Source: Myxococcales bacterium
GTDB taxonomy: Bacteria; Myxococcota_A; Bradymonadia; Bradymonadales; GCA-2716585
Assembly: GCA_002716585.1 (NCBI GenBank)
Contig: PBBL01000033.1
Location: 1-62,477 of the forward strand
Length of the DNA stretch: 62,477 nucleotides
Reading direction: 5' to 3'
The translations under genes were made by a program, and so were the position numbers. The notes under the pieces were generated by a model. The model saw only the letters and a program-made list of their open reading frames with translations, ran no database searches and was not told where the DNA came from. Shown piece after piece: positions 46,026 through 54,976 of the stretch. The first letter of the stretch is position 1. Every line of letters starts with the position of its first letter.

Positions 46026-46751
46026 TCAGCGGCCCACCATGAGCACCTTGCTCAGCAGCTCGGCCTGGGAGCGGACCCCCAGCTTGCGGAAGATGGACTT
46101 GAGGTGGTTGCGCACCGTGTGGGGGCTGATGTAGAGGTTCTCGGCCACCTCCGCCACCTGATTGCCCGCGATGAACTCCTGCATCACCTCCTTCTCACGG
46201 GAGGAGAGCTCATCGAACTCCGGCTGCTCCAACGTCTCCGCCGGAGACGGCTGGTGGGAGAGCAGCGCCGACGAGGTCCCGAACGGCACCGCCGGGAGCA
46301 CCGAGCGCGACTCCATGACGTCGCGCATCGCCTCGCCCTGCTCCCGGATCACCTTGAGCACCTTGAGGCTGCTGGTCGTCATCCGCTTCACCAGCAGCGC
46401 CTCCTGGATGATCCGGATCATGTCCGCGGGCTTCCACGGCTTGCGGATCAGGCGGTAGATCTCGACCTCGTTGATGGCTCGCACCACCAGCTCCAGCTCG
46501 GCGTAACCTGTCAGGAGGACACGGACGATCTCGGGGTGCTCGTTGCGCAACTTCAACAGGAAGTCGGTCCCGCGCATCCCCGGCATGTTCTCGTCGGAGA
46601 TCACGACGTCGATCTCGTCCTCGACGATGATCTCCAGCGCCTCCTCCGCGCAGGAGGCCGTCAACGCGGTGTAGGGCTCTTTGGCCACAATCGCCTTGAA
46701 CGCGCGCGTGATCGATGTCTCGTCATCGACGAGGAGAACCTTTCGACTCAT
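46026..46751 (-). CDS. NarL/FixJ-like response regulator (receiver + LuxR HTH)
   Basis: This 241-residue protein starts with a receiver: KVLLVDDETSITRAF acidic pocket, VVISDENMPGMRG phospho-acceptor, VLLTGY Thr and IRKPWKP Lys. LTGYAELELVVRAINE-EIYRLIRKPW resembles receivers of the RpfG group. A linker of about 50 residues leads to a C-terminal LuxR HTH (LSSREKEVMQEFIAG, then ISPHTVRNHLKSIFRKLGVRSQAELL). It should act as a transcription factor for an unknown histidine kinase. Its own promoter is visible at 46919-46947. Confidence 0.9.
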   Translation of the reverse strand: MSRKVLLVDDETSITRAFKAIVAKEPYTALTASCAEEALEIIVEDEIDVVISDENMPGMRGTDFLLKLRNEHPEIVRVLLTGYAELELVVRAINEVEIYRLIRKPWKPADMIRIIQEALLVKRMTTSSLKVLKVIREQGEAMRDVMESRSVLPAVPFGTSSALLSHQPSPAETLEQPEFDELSSREKEVMQEFIAGNQVAEVAENLYISPHTVRNHLKSIFRKLGVRSQAELLSKVLMVGR

Positions 46752-47214
46752 TTCGAGCAACCCTGGCTCGGAGGCGGGAGGACCCGCGCGCCGAACCCCT
46801 TTGAGGGAACTTGTCTGGCATTGAACTGCGATGGCGCCCTGAAGTTCTGAACGCGCAAGCGCACGCCACCCCAGGACCCTCCAGGTTTCTCGATGAGGCC
46901 CCACGTACGCTTAGAGCAAGTCTAGCGCACAGAGCATCGGGTTACAATCGCGCTGCAACCCTGAAAAACCTGACCTACCCTACTCGCTGTGGTCTGTATC
47001 CGCAGTCGCGAGCGCCAGGCAAGTTCCTTCAAAACGGTCCGACGCGCACGTGGGTACGTGAGCGGGTCTCGTCTTCACTTGTTAAGAATATCGGATCAGG
47101 GGGGGGTTCGAGAATAGCCCAGGCCGGTCAATTTCTTAGTCATACCGGGTCAATCCCGGCCAAACAGCGCTCGGAGACGCGCCTCCTCGGGAGGATCCCG
47201 CCGCCTCCAGGGGG
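46752..47214. other. Intergenic region of 463 nt
   Basis: It contains the response-regulator promoter (46919-46947, minus strand). Near 47146-47160 a small dyad CCGGG-TCAAT-CCCGG could belong to a terminator for the Ig-like lipoprotein gene ending at 47215. The stretch 47080-47150 is A+T-richer than its surroundings but holds no convincing gene. Confidence 0.5.
46919..46947 (-). promoter_or_regulatory. Promoter of the NarL-like response regulator
   Basis: On the minus strand, TTGTAA (46947-46942), 17-bp spacer, TAGACT (46924-46919). It leaves a leader of about 160 nt, which is long and could hold regulation. Confidence 0.5.
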
Positions 47215-49821
47215 TCACTCGACCGTCAACGTCCCCGCCGCCTCAGGCTCAAAGGCGTTGGACTCCTCGCGGAAGGTGTCGTTGAAGGTCCCGTCCCCGT
47301 CGCAGTAGGTCCACAGCTCGCTCAACAGCGGCCTCACCCGGAAGGCGTGGCTGTACACGCCCGCGTCTCCCGGCAGCTCCGCCGACGCCTCGAACCGGAG
47401 GCCCTCGCCGCAACCCTCGCACGGCGACCAGGTGTCCGCCTCAAACCACTCCCAGGCCGCGCCTGGCCACGCCGGGTCGGTCCCCGCAGGCCCGTAACCC
47501 CACTCGGCCACCAGCAGCAGCTCCTCCAACACCTCGGTCAAGCCCGGCTCCAGCGCCCACCCCGTGAAGACCTGCCTCGACCCCGGGCGCCCGACCACCT
47601 CCAGCGGCCCCACCAGCGCGCAGCGATCGACCGGCTCGTACACATACCACCCCGGGTAGCGCCTCGCCCCGTACGGCGTCTCCAACACCAGCGCGACCCG
47701 GCCCGCGCCTGGCGGCACCACGCACTCCAGCGCGCCCGCGCCCTCCTCCACCACGTCGCACTCCGCCTCCGACTCGCCGAACCAGACCTGCATCGGCCAC
47801 AGGTCGAGCCCGTAGCCCTCCAGCACCACGCGGTTCCCTCCCGACTCCGGGCCTCGGCGGCGCCCCGCGCTGAGCTGCGCGTCCGTCAGCGCGTCCGCGA
47901 CCGCGTCCGCCAGCCCGAAGTCGGCGACGACCACCTCCAGCCGACGCTCCAGCGGCCCGCCGAGGCCTGACGCCGTCAGCGTCACCTCCGTCGTCTCCGT
48001 CACCTCGTCGAGCCGCAGCGTCCCCTGCGACTCGACCTCCAGCCGCTCGTCACCGTACGCCAGCTCCACCGAGGCGGCGTTGTGCACCGTCCACCCCAGC
48101 GTCGTCCCCTCACCCGGCGAGAGCACCTCCGGCGACGCCTCAAAGCGGCCGATCTCCACCGCGCGGGTGACCGTCAGGACCACGTCGCGCTCGATCACCC
48201 CCGTCTCCCCTGTCGCGCGCAGCACGTAGCGCGTCGTCTGCTCGGGGGACACCGGCAGCGTCCCGGTCAGCGGCGACAGCTCATCGGGCACGAGCGCCCC
48301 ACCGCGCTGCGTGGCGATCGACACCGCGCTCGCCCCGGCCACCTGCCAGGACAGCGTCGCCTCCTGGCCTGGCTCGATCGACTCCGGCGACACCGTAAAG
48401 CTGATGATCCGCAGCCGCCCCTCCAGCTGCACGCCCACCTCCAGCTCGCGCGTCAGCGTCCCACCCGGCCCCTGCGCCGTCAGCGCGTAGCGCGTCAGCG
48501 CCGTCGGGGTCACGCTCCAGCTCCCGTCCACCGCGTCCGCCGGGACCGCGAGCGGCCGCCCGGTGTTCACCTCGACGAGCGCCACCTGGGTGGCCCCGGT
48601 CGTCTCCCACCACAACGTCGAGCTGGAGCCCGGCTCCACCATCGCGGGATCGGCGCGAAACACGTCGATCGCCACCGGCGCCACCACCTCCAGCGTCGCC
48701 TCCGCGGACGCGCCTCCGCCCGGACCAGACACCTTCAAGCGGAACGTGCCGCTGCGCTCCGCGGTCGTCGTCCACGACCCCTCCGCAGGGTCCAGGCCGC
48801 CCTCGTCCAACCGCGCCCCGCCCCGCCAGATCGACACCTCGTCGGCGTTCACCGCGCCCCACCGCAACGTGATCGGCTCTCCCGCCCGCACCCGCTCCGG
48901 CTCGACCGTGAACGACGTCACCTCCGCGGGCTGAAGCACGCGCACCGTCACCTGCGCCTCGCGCGCCTCTCCCACCGCCCCCTTGACCGTGAGCGTGTAC
49001 ACCTGATCGCGCTCCGGCGCGACCACGATCGCGCCCTCCTCAAGCTGCTCCGCGGACACCGGCAGCGCCCCCTCCTCGTCGCTCAGCTGCACCTGGTGCG
49101 CGCCCTGGGTGCGCCACCGCAGCACGCTCTCAGCGCCCAACGGGATCTCCTCCGGCTCCGCCCGGAAGTCGAGCACCGACGCCGACGAGCGGACCGTGAT
49201 CGAGACCTCCTCGCTCACGCGCCCCCCCGGGCCCGTCGCGGTCATGACGTAGGTCGTGTTGATCTCCGGGGACACCTCGAGCTGCCCGCCCTCCAGGGCG
49301 TCGCCCTCCAGCTCTCGCGGGGCGCCGTTGGCCGTCAGCTCCAGGCGGCTGGCATGCCGCACGGTCCACAGCAGGCTGGAGCGCTCACCGCGCTCCAGCA
49401 TCGCGGGCTCCGCCCTCAGCGTGAGCACCGGCCGCGGCTCGGCCGCGAGCACCCGCACGAGCACCTCCTCGCTCACCGTCGGGCTCGCCGCCCTCCCGTC
49501 CGGGGCGTGGACCACCTCCAGCACATAGCGCACGGTCTGGGTCGGGCGGACCGCGAGCGTCCCCGCGCGGGCCTCCTCACCGAGGAAGGTCTGGACGATG
49601 ACGCCGTCCGCCTTGATCGTCGCCCGCGAGCCGTCGCGGACGCTCCAGGACAGCTCCACCAGCGCCCCGGGGCGCACCTCGGCGGCGCTGGCCGCGAAGC
49701 GCTCCACCACGGGGGCCGCCGCGGAGACAGGGGCCGCCTCCTCCGAGCCCGAGCCGCAGGCGACGCACCCAAGGCAGAGCGCGAACCCCAACAGCGTCAG
49801 TATGGAGCGGAACGTCTTCAT
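47215..49821 (-). CDS. Lipoprotein with seven Ig-like repeats and an IPT/TIG domain
   Basis: This 868-residue protein has a signal peptide with lipobox-like CVAC, followed by seven repeats of about 90 residues, each opening with F-x-A-x-P-x-x-(V/I)-x-P-G and L-x-W-x-V (for example SFTVEPERVRAGEPITLRW and SFTVSPESIEPGQEATLSW). An IPT/TIG-like domain follows (VVLEGYGLDLWPMQVWFGES, then VPPGAGRVALVLET). A C-terminal region with scattered Cys (WSPCEGCGEGLRF) completes it. It is an elongated outer-surface adhesin or scaffold by architecture; the ligand is unknown. No operon partner. The 389-nt gap to the DUF368 gene is the divergent promoter region. Confidence 0.85.
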   Translation of the reverse strand: MKTFRSILTLLGFALCLGCVACGSGSEEAAPVSAAAPVVERFAASAAEVRPGALVELSWSVRDGSRATIKADGVIVQTFLGEEARAGTLAVRPTQTVRYVLEVVHAPDGRAASPTVSEEVLVRVLAAEPRPVLTLRAEPAMLERGERSSLLWTVRHASRLELTANGAPRELEGDALEGGQLEVSPEINTTYVMTATGPGGRVSEEVSITVRSSASVLDFRAEPEEIPLGAESVLRWRTQGAHQVQLSDEEGALPVSAEQLEEGAIVVAPERDQVYTLTVKGAVGEAREAQVTVRVLQPAEVTSFTVEPERVRAGEPITLRWGAVNADEVSIWRGGARLDEGGLDPAEGSWTTTAERSGTFRLKVSGPGGGASAEATLEVVAPVAIDVFRADPAMVEPGSSSTLWWETTGATQVALVEVNTGRPLAVPADAVDGSWSVTPTALTRYALTAQGPGGTLTRELEVGVQLEGRLRIISFTVSPESIEPGQEATLSWQVAGASAVSIATQRGGALVPDELSPLTGTLPVSPEQTTRYVLRATGETGVIERDVVLTVTRAVEIGRFEASPEVLSPGEGTTLGWTVHNAASVELAYGDERLEVESQGTLRLDEVTETTEVTLTASGLGGPLERRLEVVVADFGLADAVADALTDAQLSAGRRRGPESGGNRVVLEGYGLDLWPMQVWFGESEAECDVVEEGAGALECVVPPGAGRVALVLETPYGARRYPGWYVYEPVDRCALVGPLEVVGRPGSRQVFTGWALEPGLTEVLEELLLVAEWGYGPAGTDPAWPGAAWEWFEADTWSPCEGCGEGLRFEASAELPGDAGVYSHAFRVRPLLSELWTYCDGDGTFNDTFREESNAFEPEAAGTLTVE

Positions 49822-50210
49822 CCTGTTGCAACAGCCTCCCACGCGAACCTGCGACCAGGGTGGCGTCGGGGCGGTCGCCCCGCTGCGCTCACACCCGGGT
49901 CGGACTCGACAGGCGCGGGCTCTCCCCCTCACCTGTCCACCCAAGGCTAGCACAACCCTCTGCCGAGATCAGGTGTTCCCCCTGCGCTCCGTCACCGCCG
50001 CGCTCCAGCCCGCCCGCCCGCCTCCGCCGACGAGCCCACCGCGCCCTCCCGGTGTCAAGCAAAATTGACAGCCTCCGACCCCACAACCACGGGATCCACC
50101 TCGCCTCCGGCTGGAATGCGCCCGGCGCCTTGCCCTGGCGATGATCCCCGTTATACTGCGTCACTTGTCGCGGCCCACCGCGATCATCACAGACCCGGAG
50201 CGTACCCACC
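49822..50210. other. Divergent intergenic region of 389 nt
   Basis: It holds the DUF368 promoter at 50130-50157. No clear -35/-10 pair was found for the minus-strand lipoprotein gene, and open frames here have no protein character. Confidence 0.5.
50130..50157 (+). promoter_or_regulatory. Promoter of the DUF368 gene
   Basis: TTGCCC at 50130-50135, 16-bp spacer, TATACT at 50152-50157 (a near-consensus -10), 53 nt before the ATG. Confidence 0.55.
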
Positions 50211-51488
50211 ATGAAGCTCGCAACGCACCTCATCACCTTCGCCAAAGGCGTGTGCATGGGCATCGCCGACGTCATCCCCGGCGTCAGCGGCGGCACCCTG
50301 GCGCTGATCCTCGGCATCTACCAGCAGTTCATCGAGGCCATCAAGTCCATCAACCCCAAGCCCCTCGTAGCGCTCCTGCAGTGGCTCAAGGGCGGCTTCA
50401 AGCCGGAGGGGCGCGAGGCCTTCATGGAGGCGCTGGGCACCATCCACCTGAGCTTCCTCATCCCGCTCGGCCTCGGCATCGTGCTCGCCATGGGCGTCGG
50501 CTCCGCGATCATCCCGGGCCTCATGGAGAGCTACCCCGAGATCATGCGCGGCCTGTTCTTCGGCCTGATCCTCGCCAGCGTGCCCATCCCGATCAAGCTC
50601 ATGCCCCGCGACAACGCGACCATGCTCGCCGTCGCCGCCGCCGCCGCGGTCGTGTTTGGCGTCTTCGGGTTCGTCGTCACCAACCCCAACGCCCTGGTGA
50701 ACACCACCAGCGAGTGGGTCGACGTCACCGTCCCCGAGGGCGACCCGATGGACCTCAAGCATGCGATCCGCCGCGGCCCCAGCTCCCTCACCGCCGAGCA
50801 GGTCTTCTGGTCCGAGCGCAACGGCGCCCTGCGCGACGCCATCAAGGCCTCGGCGCCCGACTCCTACGCCGCCCTCGAAGCCAAGCACAACGCCGAGGGG
50901 CAGGTCGTCGCCACCGACAAGCGCGCGCTGAAGCGGCGCGCCCAGGACTACAACGACCTCGTCGTCCCCGTCGGCACGGTCCTCCATGTCCCGCGGCCGA
51001 GCCACCTGTTCATCTTCTTCGCCGCCTCGATCGCCATCTGCGCCATGGTCCTCCCCGGCATCTCCGGCTCGTTCATCCTCCTCGTGCTGGGCTGCTACTA
51101 CTTCATCCTCAACGCTCTCAAGGGCAGCCTCAGCCAGCTCGCCCACCTGGAGCTGCCCGTCCAGTCGCTCGCCTACGTCGGGCTGTTCATCTGCGGCATC
51201 GCCGTCGGGATCCTCAGCTTCGCCCGCGTCATGGCGTGGCTCCTCAAGAAGTTCCCCGCGCCGACCATGGGCGCGCTCGTCGGCCTCATGATCGGCTGCC
51301 TGCGCGGCATCTGGCCCTACCAGAGCACCCTCGACGGCCAACTCGTCAACGTCCTCCCCAAGGCCTGGGGCTCGACCGAGCTGATGGCGATCGGCGCCAT
51401 GGTCGTCGGCTTCGTCCTCGTCGTCATCCTCAACGTCGTCGGCGACCGCACCGCCGCGCAGCAGGAGGCCGAGCAGGATCCCGCCTGA
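50211..51488 (+). CDS. DUF368-family membrane protein (polyprenyl-phosphate transporter type)
   Basis: This 425-residue protein has about nine hydrophobic segments and the DUF368 start: FAKGVCMGIADVIPGVSGGTLALILGIY. The second re-entrant copy ICAMVLPGISGSFILLVLGCYY repeats that pattern, as in the family's inverted duplication. A soluble insert of about 90 residues at about 165-255 (TSEWVDVTVPEGDPMDLKHA and following) lies between the halves and is larger than in most members I recall. DUF368 proteins recycle undecaprenyl phosphate across the inner membrane, so it supports envelope synthesis. It is monocistronic with its own promoter. Confidence 0.9.
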   Translation: MKLATHLITFAKGVCMGIADVIPGVSGGTLALILGIYQQFIEAIKSINPKPLVALLQWLKGGFKPEGREAFMEALGTIHLSFLIPLGLGIVLAMGVGSAIIPGLMESYPEIMRGLFFGLILASVPIPIKLMPRDNATMLAVAAAAAVVFGVFGFVVTNPNALVNTTSEWVDVTVPEGDPMDLKHAIRRGPSSLTAEQVFWSERNGALRDAIKASAPDSYAALEAKHNAEGQVVATDKRALKRRAQDYNDLVVPVGTVLHVPRPSHLFIFFAASIAICAMVLPGISGSFILLVLGCYYFILNALKGSLSQLAHLELPVQSLAYVGLFICGIAVGILSFARVMAWLLKKFPAPTMGALVGLMIGCLRGIWPYQSTLDGQLVNVLPKAWGSTELMAIGAMVVGFVLVVILNVVGDRTAAQQEAEQDPA

Positions 51489-51504
51489 TGTGGCCCCGCA
51501 CCGG

Positions 51505-51533
51505 TTGCAAGTGAGCGGCGGTCGGTCGATACT
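51505..51533 (+). promoter_or_regulatory. Promoter of the kinase-FGE fusion gene
   Basis: TTGCAA at 51505-51510, 17-bp spacer, GATACT at 51528-51533, 29 nt before the GTG start. Confidence 0.45.
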
Positions 51534-51562
51534 GGTGCGAGCAACCCCGACCGGAGCGGCCC

Positions 51563-54205
51563 GTGACGACCCACGAAGATGCCATCCAGCTCGCGACGCT
51601 GGCGTTTGAGGAGGAGCTGATCACCCTCCACACGCTCACGCATGCCCTCACGCGGCTCCCCGCGGCCTCCCACCCCGACGCGTGGTTCTTCCAACACCTC
51701 AACCTCTCCCCCGAGACCGTCGACTCGCTGCGCGCCATCCTAAACGCCCGCACCGGCGCCCCCTCCCGAGGCTGGCAGCTCCTCCAACAGCGCCTCCTCC
51801 AGCAGCGTCGCGACGACGGCGACCCCAAGGCCCAACACACCGACGCACCCTCCCAGCGCGCCTCACCGCGCTACCACCTCGGCGACGAGATCGGGCGAGG
51901 TGGCGCCGGACAGGTGCTGCTGGCCGAGGATCGCTTCCTCAGGCGCAGCGTGGCCATGAAGATCCCGCTGGGCCACAAGCGCTCCCCGACCCACCTCGAT
52001 CGCTTCCTCACCGAGGCCCAGGCCACCGGATCGCTGGAGCACCCCAACATCGTCCCGGTCTACGATCTGGGCGTGAACCCGTCGGGCGAGCTGTTCTACA
52101 CCATGAAGTACGTCGGCCAGAACAGCCTGCGCCGCGTCCTCCACTACATCAAGTACCAGCGCGCCAGCACCATCGCCGAGTACGGCCTGATCCGACTGCT
52201 GACGATCTTCAACCAGATGTGCATGGCCCTCGACTACGCCCACTCCAAGGGGGTGATCCACCGCGACCTCAAGCCCGAGAACATCCTCCTCGGGGACTAC
52301 GGCGAGGTGATCGTGATGGACTGGGGCATCGCGCGCTTCTTCCGCGATGAGCAGGCGACCGGGCGCTCCATCCACAAGACCCCCATCGACACCGTCGTCG
52401 GGACGCCCGAGTACATGGCCCCCGAGCAGGCGATGGGCATGGGCCGCACCCCGGCGGTGGACATCTACTCCCTCGGCGCGATCCTCTACGAGATGCTCTG
52501 CCTCGCGCCACCGTTCGAGCACGACCAGCCCATGCAGACCCTGATCCGGGTCGTGCGCGAGGAGCCCACCCCGCCCAGCATCCGCGCCCGTGAGCACGAG
52601 CGCCACGTCCCCCCCGAGCTGGAGGCGATCTGCCTCAAGGCGCTCGCCAAGGAGCCCGACAAGCGCCACCCCAGCGCCAAGGCGCTGCGCGACGCGGTCG
52701 AGGCGTTCATCGAGGGGCGCCGCTCCCGGGAGCGGGTCCGGGTGCTCGCCGACGAGCGCAACCGCGCCGCCGACCACGCCGCCGACCAGTACCGCGAGCA
52801 CCTCGCCCGCGTCGAGACCCTCACCGCGGACATCCTCGAACTCGGCCACCGCTTCGAGGGGTGGGAGCCCATCGAGGAGAAGCGCGACCTGATGGGGCTG
52901 CGCGAGCAGCTCACCGACGCCCGCGCCGAGATGATCGTCAGCTTCGGCGACGCCGAGGCCGCCTACCTCCAGGCGCTCGCCTACGACCGCGAGGACGCCC
53001 ACGCTCGCCGCGGCCTCGCCGCCCTCTACTGGAGCCGCCTCCAGCAGGCCGAGCGCGACGAGGACACCCTCAACGCCATCTACTACCGCTCCCGGGTGGA
53101 GCTGTACGACCGCGGCGACTTCGCTCAGGAGCTGGAGGGCCGCGGCGAGCTGACCCTCCTCAGCGAGCCGCGCGGCGCCACCGTGGCGGTCTACCCCCTC
53201 AGCGCCGAGACCGAGCGCCTGCGCACCTCCACCTCCATGGGGGCTCAGTTCACCCCGGTCGAGCGCATGAAGCTCCCCATGGGCCGCTACATCGCCACCC
53301 TGACCTACCCCGGCGCCTCCCCGGCGGTGCTCAGCTTTCGCATGGAGCGCTCCGCCAAGGTGATCTTCGACGTCCGCCTCTACGCCCAGGAGTCCATCGG
53401 CGAGGACTTCGTCTACGTCCCGCCCGGGCCGACCCTGATCGGCGGAGACTCGCGGGCGCTGTCCCCGCTGCCGCGGCAGGCCGTGCCGGTCCCGGGCTTC
53501 CTGATCGCCCGCTTCCCGGTGACGCTGGGCGATTACCTGGAGTTCATCAACGCCCTGGAGGTCTACGACCCCGAGCTGGCGATCGCCCACATGCCACGCA
53601 CCCGAGGCGCCGGGATGCTCTGCCAGCGCTCCGCCGACGGCCGCTACGAGCCCGCCGAGCACCTCATCCTCGGCCCCGCCCGCAAGCGCTACCCCAGCGG
53701 ACAGGGCCACGAGTGGTTCCTCCCCGTCTTCGGCGTCTCCTTCTTCGACGCCCAGGCCTACATCGCCTGGCGCTCCGAGCGCGACGGGCGCCGCTACCGC
53801 CTCCCCTCCGAGATCGAGTGGGAGAAGGCCGCCCGCGGCGGCGACGGCCGCGTCTTCCCCTGGGGCGACCACTTCGACGCCTCCCTCTGCAAGATGGCCC
53901 GCAGCCGCCCCGAGCCCTCACAGCCCGAGCCCATCGGCACCTTCGAGGCCGACGCCAGCCCCTTCGGCGCCCGTGACCTCGCGGGCGGCATCCGCGAGTG
54001 GACCCACGACGTCTTCACCCGCCCCGGCCCCGCCTTTGAGCAGCGGCTCCGCATCGACCCCGACCTCAACACCTTTGAGCGCGTCTGCCGCGGCGGCGCC
54101 TGGTCCTCCACCGAGCACGCCTGCCGCGCCGCCAGCCGCTACCCCCTCCTCCCCGACCAGCGCATCGACGACGTCGGCTTCCGACTCGCCCTCGACCTCG
54201 ACTGA
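51563..54205 (+). CDS. Ser/Thr protein kinase fused to an FGE-like (SUMF1) domain
   Basis: This 880-residue protein has an N-terminal helical region (1-105), then a complete kinase: IGRGGAGQV (about 110-118), VAMKI lysine, HRDLKPEN near 233, DWG instead of DFG near 253, and TPEYMAPEQ. A charged helical segment (about 400-500) and a PEGA-like beta region (ELTLLSEPRGATVAVYPL) link to the C-terminal FGE/SUMF1 domain (about 615-880: YVPPGPTLIGGD, FPVTLGDYLEFIN, RLPSEIEWEKAARGGD, CRGGAWSSTEHACRAASR). One of the two Cys used by formylglycine-generating enzymes is Ser here (WSS for x-C), so the domain is probably a binding module. No membrane helix is seen. The start is GTG with GGAG 6 nt upstream. 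The repeat element follows at once. Confidence 0.85.
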   Translation: MTTHEDAIQLATLAFEEELITLHTLTHALTRLPAASHPDAWFFQHLNLSPETVDSLRAILNARTGAPSRGWQLLQQRLLQQRRDDGDPKAQHTDAPSQRASPRYHLGDEIGRGGAGQVLLAEDRFLRRSVAMKIPLGHKRSPTHLDRFLTEAQATGSLEHPNIVPVYDLGVNPSGELFYTMKYVGQNSLRRVLHYIKYQRASTIAEYGLIRLLTIFNQMCMALDYAHSKGVIHRDLKPENILLGDYGEVIVMDWGIARFFRDEQATGRSIHKTPIDTVVGTPEYMAPEQAMGMGRTPAVDIYSLGAILYEMLCLAPPFEHDQPMQTLIRVVREEPTPPSIRAREHERHVPPELEAICLKALAKEPDKRHPSAKALRDAVEAFIEGRRSRERVRVLADERNRAADHAADQYREHLARVETLTADILELGHRFEGWEPIEEKRDLMGLREQLTDARAEMIVSFGDAEAAYLQALAYDREDAHARRGLAALYWSRLQQAERDEDTLNAIYYRSRVELYDRGDFAQELEGRGELTLLSEPRGATVAVYPLSAETERLRTSTSMGAQFTPVERMKLPMGRYIATLTYPGASPAVLSFRMERSAKVIFDVRLYAQESIGEDFVYVPPGPTLIGGDSRALSPLPRQAVPVPGFLIARFPVTLGDYLEFINALEVYDPELAIAHMPRTRGAGMLCQRSADGRYEPAEHLILGPARKRYPSGQGHEWFLPVFGVSFFDAQAYIAWRSERDGRRYRLPSEIEWEKAARGGDGRVFPWGDHFDASLCKMARSRPEPSQPEPIGTFEADASPFGARDLAGGIREWTHDVFTRPGPAFEQRLRIDPDLNTFERVCRGGAWSSTEHACRAASRYPLLPDQRIDDVGFRLALDLD

Positions 54206-54333
54206 TATGAACTCGTGTTGAAAGGCCGTGCGATGAACTCAGCTTGCTGGATGCGAATATCCTGAGTGAACCTGAAGGGCTTCGTTCATCTGCACACCGC
54301 TGCTTCGCAGCTACCTTTCAACACGAGTTGGTA
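54206..54333. repeat. Dispersed nested-hairpin repeat, copy 2 (complete)
   Basis: About 128 bp, bounded by perfect 16-bp inverted repeats AACTCGTGTTGAAAGG (54210-54225) and its complement (54314-54329), each with TA just outside (54206-54207, 54332-54333). Inside are GATGAACTCAGC with an imperfect partner and the hairpin GCTGC-TTC-GCAGC (54299-54311). It starts directly after the kinase stop codon. About 90% identical to 1-113. The TA flanks fit a MITE mobilised by an IS630-type transposase; alternatively it may be a transcript-end structure. Confidence 0.85.
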
Positions 54334-54354
54334 TGAAGCCTCCTCGCCCGCCCG

Positions 54355-54383
54355 TTGCCGTCCACCCGGCGCCCCGCTATAGT
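54355..54383 (+). promoter_or_regulatory. Promoter of the lipoprotein gene at 54438
   Basis: TTGCCG at 54355-54360, 17-bp spacer, TATAGT at 54378-54383. It lies directly after the repeat element, so the element and this promoter separate two transcripts. Confidence 0.5.
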
Positions 54384-54437
54384 CCCTTCGTGTGTTGACG
54401 GTGCCCGATGAACGCCTCCACAAGGAACGACCACCCC

Positions 54438-54968
54438 ATGCCCACACGACTCCTCTGCATCCTCGCCGCGCTGACGCCGCTCTCCATAAGCTGTGTTGAT
54501 GATGTGATCGACAGCGAGATCGAAGACGCCCTCGATGACAACGCCACGGTCGCCGATCGCGCCTGTCAGGCGTTCGTCGGCGAAAACGGCGAGAAGATCA
54601 CGGCCGCCGCGGACACCAGCGGCGCCATCCCCGCGGTGACCAACGGCCCCAAGCTCTACGCCGTCACCCTCCCCGGCGACAGCCCCCCGCGCGAGGGCGT
54701 CCTCCAGTTCACCCCGACCTCGTCGGCCGACTACCTCATCCTGGTCCAGGGCGGCGTCCCCTACGCGCTCCAGTCCGCGTCCGGCAGCCCGATCACCGCC
54801 GCCGAGGGCGGCGTCGAGTGCTCCGACGGTGACGTGCCGGACGGCTACACCTACACCTTCGAGGCGGGCACCCCCTACAACCTCACCTTCGGCCCCACCA
54901 GCGCCGGGAGCGCCGACCGCCCCTTCAAGCTGGTCATCGCCCTCGACCCCATGGTCGCCGAGCCGTAA
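54438..54968 (+). CDS. Small lipoprotein, hypothetical
   Basis: This 176-residue protein has a signal peptide (RLLCILAALTPL) and lipobox SISC, then an acidic segment DSEIEDALDDNATVADRAC. The rest is beta-rich (LYAVTLPGDSPPREGVLQFTPTSSADYLILVQGG, then YTYTFEAGTPYNLTFGPTSAG) and resembles the bacterial pre-peptidase or jelly-roll repeats by feel only. I chose the ATG at 54438 because the basic residues and helix of the signal start there; an ATG at 54408 is also possible. Converges with the CAP gene, 8 bp between stops. Confidence 0.7.
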   Translation: MPTRLLCILAALTPLSISCVDDVIDSEIEDALDDNATVADRACQAFVGENGEKITAAADTSGAIPAVTNGPKLYAVTLPGDSPPREGVLQFTPTSSADYLILVQGGVPYALQSASGSPITAAEGGVECSDGDVPDGYTYTFEAGTPYNLTFGPTSAGSADRPFKLVIALDPMVAEP

Positions 54969-54976
54969 GCCGCGCC

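Noticed and set aside
48082..49950. Plus-strand open frame of 622 codons over the Ig-like lipoprotein
   Set aside because: Arg/Pro/His-rich composition without domains, opposite a gene with clear repeats and signal peptide.
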